A stretch of 64,000 bases of DNA from JAAGZL01 sp050291365. Its GTDB lineage: Bacteria > Pseudomonadota > Gammaproteobacteria > Chromatiales > Chromatiaceae. A program made the translations under genes and the position numbers. Shown piece after piece: positions 59,969 to 64,000 of this stretch. Every line of letters begins with the position of its first letter. Position 1 is the stretch's first letter. The DNA lies in contig JBNKJS010000006.1 of the NCBI GenBank assembly GCA_050291365.1, positions 49,006 to 113,005 of the forward strand, given 5' to 3'. The notes under the pieces are model-generated. The model was given only the letters and a program-made list of their open reading frames with translations. It was not told the DNA's origin and made no database searches.

Positions 59969-61171
59969 TTAATCTGCCATCTGTTGAGCAAACAACTGGA
60001 CCGGATGTAATACTTCCACCGCACTATCTGTTTTGCGTATGCCCGCAGCCAGATGCAGGGAACAGCCGGTATTGGAGGTGACCAGTATTTCTGCCTGGCA
60101 CTCATTTACCCCGTTCATTTTGTCTGCGCGCAGGGTGTCAGCCTCTTCCGGCTTGGCGATAACATGAAGCCCGGCCGCACCGCAGCAAAGGCCATTCTCT
60201 GGGAGCTCAATGAGCTTGATCTCAGGTATGAGCCGGAGCAGCTTAAAGGGCGCATCCTCCTGTTTTAAAATATTTTTCATGGAACAGGGTGTATGGATAG
60301 CCACTACCTTATTAAGCGGGTTGAGCCGTATACTCTTGATGCCTGGGATGTTGCACAGAAACGCACTTATATCCATGACTGGTGCGGGCAGATCGCCCTC
60401 TTCTGAGTACTCTTTTAGATGGGAAATACAACCTGAAACAACACCTACAATGGCATCCAGCTCAAGTCCGGAGAATGCTGCCTGGTTATGTCTGGCCATA
60501 GTCTCAGCTTCATTGCGGTCTCCACTATTGAGATGCATGGCACCGCAACACCCCTGCTTGGATGGGGTCACTACCTCGTATCCCAGACGGTTTAGTATTT
60601 TTATGCCGGCGCTCAGTGCTGGCCGGTCTGTTATGCGGCTGATGCAGCCGGTAAATAGACCAACGCGCCCCAGGGGTTGGCCAGCTGCTGGATAGATCTC
60701 TTGCCAGGGGGTTGTTTCAATATCGTCAGGCAGCAGGCCGTTAAGACGTTTAAGACTCTTTCCCAGTCTGCCTGCAATGGAGCCCAGCCCATACTTCTGA
60801 TAGATACTGGCTATGCTCGACACCGATTGTACATAAGGTGCATGGGAGAGTATGTGCAGCAGGGCCCGGTCAATAATACCTGGGGCCATACCGCCGCTTT
60901 TCTGAATCTCTCTGACTGAGGTGATGAGCTGCCCGTAGTGCACTTCAGATGGGCAAGAGGCTTCGCAGGCTCGACAGTTTAGGCAGGAATCCAGGTGGTC
61001 GTGTAGTCGTCGGCTATCCACTGACCCGTTGGCTAGGGCCTGAATCAGGGCGATGCGGCCGCGTGGGGACTCACCCTCATCCGCCTTAAGCGCATAGGTG
61101 GGGCAGTGGGGGAGGCAATAGCCGCATTTTACACAGCGATCGGCCTCAGCAAGTATCTGTTCTGGATTCAC
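59969..61171 (-). CDS. iron-sulfur heterodisulfide-reductase-like protein (GlcF type)
   Basis: This 400-residue protein has two N-terminal 4Fe-4S motifs (CVKCGYCLPHCPTY and CLNCRACEASCPS) and two CCG domains (QGCCGAMHLNSGD and LCCGAAGLHV). The layout is that of GlcF, the iron-sulfur subunit of glycolate oxidase, or of a (Fe-S)-binding partner of an FAD subunit. glcD and glcE are absent here, so its electron partner is unknown. Its substrate remains open. Confidence 0.87.
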   Translation of the reverse strand: MNPEQILAEADRCVKCGYCLPHCPTYALKADEGESPRGRIALIQALANGSVDSRRLHDHLDSCLNCRACEASCPSEVHYGQLITSVREIQKSGGMAPGIIDRALLHILSHAPYVQSVSSIASIYQKYGLGSIAGRLGKSLKRLNGLLPDDIETTPWQEIYPAAGQPLGRVGLFTGCISRITDRPALSAGIKILNRLGYEVVTPSKQGCCGAMHLNSGDRNEAETMARHNQAAFSGLELDAIVGVVSGCISHLKEYSEEGDLPAPVMDISAFLCNIPGIKSIRLNPLNKVVAIHTPCSMKNILKQEDAPFKLLRLIPEIKLIELPENGLCCGAAGLHVIAKPEEADTLRADKMNGVNECQAEILVTSNTGCSLHLAAGIRKTDSAVEVLHPVQLFAQQMAD

Positions 61172-61475
61172 TGGGTTATTAATTCAAATCACGCTTTTCT
61201 GGCCATTCGGCATCTGTTATCAGTTTTGGGTTTGATTTTGTACTTCAACGGGTTAGAGTTTGTCACGTCGTTAAATTATGCGCTATTTGGCCTAATTTAA
61301 CAGCTTGGGCCGATTTGATGTCTGAAAGAGTGATTTTTTTTCCGCTGCCCTTGTATATTTCCAGGTAGTCTTGTAATATTCGCGCTCTTTTTTCAAGTGA
61401 TTTGAAGGATTGCCCTTTGCCGGGCGGCCTACATATTAATATAGTATTTTAGAGTTCTCTTTCGGAGCGAGTCTG
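61172..61475. other. gene-free leader region of rplM
   Basis: About 300 bases between the GlcF-like start and rplM. They should carry both a leftward promoter and the ribosomal operon promoter and leader. TTGTCA at about 61260 resembles a -35 box and the tract is AT-rich, but no -10 at a clean 17-base distance is convincing. CGGAG eight to nine bases before the rplM ATG is the ribosome site. Confidence 0.45.
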
Positions 61476-61904
61476 ATGACGACCGTAAGCACAAAGCCGG
61501 CCGAGGTGCGCCGCGAATGGTATCTGGTAGATGCCACAGATAAGACATTGGGCCGTTTGGCCAGCGAGATTGCGCGCCGCCTGCGTGGCAAGCATAAGCC
61601 TGAGTATACCCCCCATGTGGATACAGGCGACTACATTGTTGTGGTCAATGCTGAAAAGATCCGTGTCACCGGTAACAAACTGGCGGACAAGATGTACCAC
61701 CACCACACCGGTTATATAGGCAACCTGAAATCCATCAGCCTGGGCAAGCTTCTAGAGAAGGCCCCTGAGAGGGTGATAGAGAAGGCAGTGAAGGGCATGT
61801 TGCCCAAGAATATCCTCGGACGCGCCATGTTCAAAAAGCTGCGGGTTTACGCAGGTACTGAGCATGGGCATGAGGCTCAGCAACCCAAGCCCCTGGACAT
61901 CTAG
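61476..61904 (+). CDS. rplM: 50S ribosomal protein L13
   Basis: Ribosomal protein uL13 has 142 residues, the standard length. The start WYLVDATDKTLGRLASEIARRLRGKHKPEYTPHVDTGDYIVVVNA and the GMLPKNILGRAMFKKLRVYAGTEHGHEAQQP end are typical. rpsI follows after 48 bases. In many relatives the rplM-rpsI pair precedes petABC; here they are about 55 kb apart. Confidence 0.98.
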   Translation: MTTVSTKPAEVRREWYLVDATDKTLGRLASEIARRLRGKHKPEYTPHVDTGDYIVVVNAEKIRVTGNKLADKMYHHHTGYIGNLKSISLGKLLEKAPERVIEKAVKGMLPKNILGRAMFKKLRVYAGTEHGHEAQQPKPLDI

Positions 61905-61952
61905 GCGCGAAAAGCTGCATAACTTAACATTTAGATCTGGATATAGATAAAG

Positions 61953-62345
61953 ATGGCACAGACACAAACCTACGCAACAGGACGCCGCAAGAGTTCAGCC
62001 GCGCGAGTTTTTATGACTCCGGGCAGTGGCAATATCACTGTTAACAATCGTACCCTGGATAACTTTTTTGGCCGCGAGACCGCACGCATGGTAGTGCGTC
62101 AGCCGCTAGAGGTTGTTGATATGCTGGATAAGGTTGACCTGAAGATTACTGTCAGCGGTGGCGGCAATACCGGACAGGCCGGAGCCATCCGTCACGGCAT
62201 AGCTCGCGCCCTAACCGGTTATGATGAGGCGCTTCGCAGCCCACTGCGCAAGGCAGGTTTTCTGACCCGTGATGCTCGTGCAGTTGAGCGTAAGAAGGTT
62301 GGCCTGCACAAAGCACGTAAGCGTCCGCAGTTCTCGAAACGTTAA
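61953..62345 (+). CDS. rpsI: 30S ribosomal protein S9
   Basis: Ribosomal protein uS9 has 130 residues. The RKSSAARVFMTPGSGNITVN, the NTGQAGAIRHGIARAL and LTRDARAVERKKVGLHKARKRPQFSKR segments are standard; the last reaches into the P-site tRNA region and ends in the conserved Lys-Arg. It is the second gene of rplM-rpsI. An S23 cassette begins 15 bases after its stop. Confidence 0.98.
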   Translation: MAQTQTYATGRRKSSAARVFMTPGSGNITVNNRTLDNFFGRETARMVVRQPLEVVDMLDKVDLKITVSGGGNTGQAGAIRHGIARALTGYDEALRSPLRKAGFLTRDARAVERKKVGLHKARKRPQFSKR

Positions 62346-62358
62346 TACGTTTCTGGTA

Positions 62359-62380
62359 AGGGCCAAGGAGTCAGGGCCGG
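62359..62380. repeat. GGGCC motif cluster, left border of S23 cassette
   Basis: GGGCCAAGG (62360-62368) and AGGGCCGGGGG (62373-62383) just downstream of rpsI. The inverse motif appears on the other side of the S23 gene. Confidence 0.55.
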
Positions 62381-62398
62381 GGGTTAAGGAGAAAAGCG

Positions 62399-62752
62399 AT
62401 GGATGCGCTGAAAAACCTGGAGGTATGGAGAAGGGCCTGTCGGTTTTCAGCCGATATATATAGGCATCTAGCTGAGTGTAGTAATTACGGATACAAGGAT
62501 CAGCTTGGAAGGTCAGCTCTGTCTGTAGCGTCCAATATTGCCGAAGGTTATGGTAGGGAAGCATCCAAGGAGAGAGTCTATTTTCTTAGAGTCGCCAAGG
62601 GGTCATGTTCTGAGGCTTGGACACAGATCTTTATTGGCATTGAAGCTGGGTTTATCCCCAAGGAAGATGGCTTAAGTTTATCGGATGAAGTGAAGCAGAT
62701 ATCAAAGATGATTTATGGGTTGATTGCCCATTTTGAAAAAGGCCGTAAATAA
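62399..62752 (+). CDS. four-helix-bundle protein, S23 (23S rRNA intervening sequence) family
   Basis: The 117-residue all-helical protein has the S23 family pattern: LEVWRRACRFSADIYRHL, then LGRSALSVASNIAEGYGRE, then YFLRVAKGSCSEAWTQIFIG. These small basic bundles were first seen in intervening sequences of 23S rRNA and later as free-standing genes flanked by short palindromes; homologues serve as accessory factors for diversity-generating retroelements. No rRNA gene or reverse transcriptase lies here. The gene is boxed in by GGGCC-type inverted motifs (62359-62380 and 62755-62784). Confidence 0.88.
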   Translation: MDALKNLEVWRRACRFSADIYRHLAECSNYGYKDQLGRSALSVASNIAEGYGREASKERVYFLRVAKGSCSEAWTQIFIGIEAGFIPKEDGLSLSDEVKQISKMIYGLIAHFEKGRK

Positions 62753-62754
62753 CT

Positions 62755-62784
62755 CTTGGCCCTTGGCCCCGTTACCACGGCCCT
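62755..62784. repeat. GGCCCTTGGCCC motif, right border of S23 cassette
   Basis: CTTGGCCCTTGGCCCC (62755-62770) and GGCCCT (62779-62784) are inverse to the left border. The same motif recurs at 62968-62982. Confidence 0.55.
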
Positions 62785-62790
62785 AAATAT

Positions 62791-62864
62791 TGGGGACTCG
62801 TCTAATGGTAGGACACCGGACTCTGACTCCGCATGTCGAGGTTCGAATCCTCGGTCCCCAGCCA
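62791..62864 (+). tRNA. tRNA-Gln (anticodon CTG)
   Basis: A 74-base cloverleaf with an encoded CCA (62862-62864). The acceptor stem TGGGGAC/GTCCCCA is perfect, the D-arm and the CGAGG/CCTCG T-arm are intact, with TTCGAAT in the T-loop. The anticodon loop is CTCTGAC, anticodon CTG. The anticodon stem has one C-C mismatch at its outer pair (27-43). tRNA-Gln(TTG) must exist elsewhere to read CAA. Confidence 0.93.
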
Positions 62865-62867
62865 AAT

Positions 62868-62895
62868 AAAAAAACCCGCATTCGCGGGTTTTTTT
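62868..62895 (+). terminator. rho-independent terminator after tRNA-Gln
   Basis: AAAAAAACCCGC-ATTC-GCGGGTTTTTTT: a 12-bp stem with A/T flanks, starting three bases after the tRNA CCA end. It would work in both directions. Confidence 0.92.
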
Positions 62896-63424
62896 GGGCC
62901 TAGATAACAGGGCCGAGGGCCGAGGAAAACCGGCTTGACAGAATAAAGCTGTAGGCCATCATTCTGATGGCCCTTGGCCCCCGTAATACGTGCTGGGCGG
63001 AACAGCAGGAGAGCTGCTTGCAACTGTAGCAATATTACAACAGCTTGCTTCAATAACGAGTTATATTTGAATTATCAGGTCATTCAGTGGTTGTTTCATT
63101 TCTAACAGAAATAGTGTGTTAGCTTGGAGCTTATTGGTTTCTTTGTGGTGGAGCTGTTGATATGGAAATATATATATACTGATTAATCAGTAAGTTATAG
63201 TTTAGTGCGTCTGTTAGGTAAGCTCTAAAAGTGTAAGGAATCTAACATTGCCGCCATCTGATTTGGCACGCTTTTTTGTAGTATCCACAACAATTTGAAA
63301 ATATTGGTTTTTTTGACACAAAAGTGTTGCAAAAAATGCTTAGTGGGGCTATATTTCGTTACGCGTGACAACAGAATTTAATTTACTGTTCGTTTTACAT
63401 ACATAAAATTATGGAGTTTAACAA
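62896..63424. other. gene-free region before the porin gene, with gene-less S23-type motif pair
   Basis: About 530 bases without a gene. It starts with AGGGCCGAGGGCCGAGG (62909-62925) and, 42 bases later, TGGCCCTTGGCCCCC (62968-62982), the same inverted motif pair that borders the S23 gene but with only a short spacer. The rest is AT-rich and leads to the porin promoter at 63327-63355. Confidence 0.55.
63327..63355 (+). promoter_or_regulatory. candidate promoter of the porin gene
   Basis: -35-like TTGCAA (63327-63332), 17-base spacer, -10 TATATT (63350-63355). The transcript would carry a leader of about 60-70 bases before the ATG at 63425. A TTGACA at 63314-63319 is an alternative -35 but lacks a good -10. 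Confidence 0.45.
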
Positions 63425-64000
63425 ATGAAAAAACAGCTTTTAGCAGCCGCAGTTGCCATCGCAATTGCAGCCCCTATGGCAGCAAGCGCAGACGTAACTG
63501 TCTACGGTCAGCTGCACTACAGCGTCGATAGTGTTGATATGGATGCTGCTGCTCCTACACCTGCCAGCTCTGGTCTGGATGTTGACGTGGCAAATGGTTA
63601 TGATGGCACAGCAGTAAGTAGTCATGATTCGTTCTTCGGTATCAAGGGTTCAGAAGATCTGGGTAATGGTCTGAGCCTGGTTTTCCAGATGGAGTTCCAG
63701 ATTTCTGGTGACGACCTAGGAATCAATCAGGACATCACCAATGACCACAATACCTACGTAGCACTAGCTGGTAGCTGGGGTGTAGCAGGTATCGGTCAGG
63801 TGGATACTCCATTCAATAGCTCTAGCGCCAGTCTGGAACTTTTCGCTGATACGGTTGGTGACTACGAGCAGTTGGGTTTTCATGACGTTCGTGCTCCAGA
63901 TGCCGTGTTCTACATGAGCCCGAACTGGAACGGTTTCTCTTTTGTTGCTGCAGTTGTTCTGCCTTCCGATATCGGCGGCTGGAACCAAGATGCTGACGGC
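63425..64000 (+). CDS. outer-membrane porin, N-terminal part (partial)
   Basis: The frame is open from the ATG at 63425 to the window edge (192 codons, no stop). It begins with a clear signal peptide (MKKQLLAAAVAIAIAAPMAASA), followed by ADVTVYGQLHYSVD, typical of the general Gram-negative trimeric porins (OmpC/PF13609-like), with the phrase FFGIKGSEDLGNGLSLVFQMEFQI. GGAG lies eight bases before the ATG. It would form a 16-strand beta barrel in the outer membrane. Substrate and regulation are unknown; the 3' end lies outside. Confidence 0.9.
   Translation, partial: MKKQLLAAAVAIAIAAPMAASADVTVYGQLHYSVDSVDMDAAAPTPASSGLDVDVANGYDGTAVSSHDSFFGIKGSEDLGNGLSLVFQMEFQISGDDLGINQDITNDHNTYVALAGSWGVAGIGQVDTPFNSSSASLELFADTVGDYEQLGFHDVRAPDAVFYMSPNWNGFSFVAAVVLPSDIGGWNQDADG

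Overview
The window looks like chromosome of a free-living or symbiotic gammaproteobacterium. It is mid-GC and has dense operons. Its gene order recalls Pseudomonas (hisD-hisC-algW, petABC-sspAB, rpe/trpEGD, argS-SPOR, crp-OsmC), and it also carries features common in Chromatiales-type sulfur bacteria and other environmental gammaproteobacteria (bc1 complex, PEP-CTERM/VPLPA proteins, an S23 four-helix-bundle cassette, DUF3683 oxidoreductase). I cannot name the genus. There is no prophage, CRISPR array, intact transposase or rRNA operon; most of the window is housekeeping DNA with a few accessory patches.

Layout. 0-7.1 kb: end of hisD, hisC, then a convergent AlgW/DegS-type protease, a Nif3 protein, the cytochrome bc1 operon petABC, a terminator, and sspA-sspB (ClpXP adaptor). 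7.2-20.6 kb: an ABC-class ATPase and a short-chain dehydrogenase, an AcuI-type reductase, trpC, then greB and a bacteriohemerythrin set into the middle of the trp genes, then trpD-trpG-trpE, a voltage-gated cation channel and rpe; next a DUF3530 hydrolase, a fructosamine kinase and an HNH nuclease. 20.6-21.1 kb: an AT-rich gap with three perfect and two near-perfect DnaA boxes, followed by priA. 23.4-29.6 kb: an orphan PilJ-type sensor domain protein, argS, a SPOR protein, a DUF2835 protein, a PEP-CTERM protein, a zinc-ribbon membrane protein with two tandem extracytoplasmic repeats, and a small membrane protein. 29.6-35.7 kb: feoABC behind a Fur-like box, a methyltransferase, PPK2, a membrane methyltransferase-like protein and a PilZ protein. 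35.8-41.8 kb: a hydroxyacid dehydrogenase, a 1284-residue FAD/Fe-S oxidoreductase, a tiny ORF and a GAF protein. 41.9-48.0 kb: a minus-strand block with MoxR, DUF58, TgpA-like transglutaminase, AI-2E-type permease, a lipoprotein and an unknown. 48.2-52.9 kb: TraB-type protein, MarC, a second C-terminally sorted protein and NfeD/SPFH, interspersed with palindromic repeats and an 81-bp MITE-like element. 52.9-61.2 kb: RND pump with adaptor, ttcA, an unknown membrane-anchored protein, crp, OsmC and a GlcF-like Fe-S protein. 61.5-64 kb: rplM-rpsI, an S23 cassette, tRNA-Gln(CTG) and the start of a porin.

How the genes fit together. Electron flow (bc1, the FAD/Fe-S oxidoreductase, a GlcF-like protein), iron uptake (Feo) and oxygen binding (bacteriohemerythrin with an FNR-like site) point to life with variable oxygen. 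c-di-GMP (PilZ), cAMP (Crp) and polyphosphate (PPK2) signalling are all represented. The MoxR-DUF58-TgpA trio and AlgW belong to envelope quality control, and the two C-terminally sorted proteins imply an exosortase elsewhere in the genome.

Most worth a second look: the DnaA-box cluster before priA (a candidate replication origin or DnaA-controlled region); the S23 cassette with a gene-less miniature copy bracketed by the same GGGCC motifs; the 81-bp perfect-arm inverted repeat at 51230-51310; a two-copy dispersed repeat sitting between convergent gene ends; and the compact operator/FNR-like arrangement before the bacteriohemerythrin gene. Start codons were often moved inside the longest open frame on the evidence of ribosome binding sites or family N-termini; each case is stated in the entry. 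All homology statements are from recognition of motifs, not from database searches.
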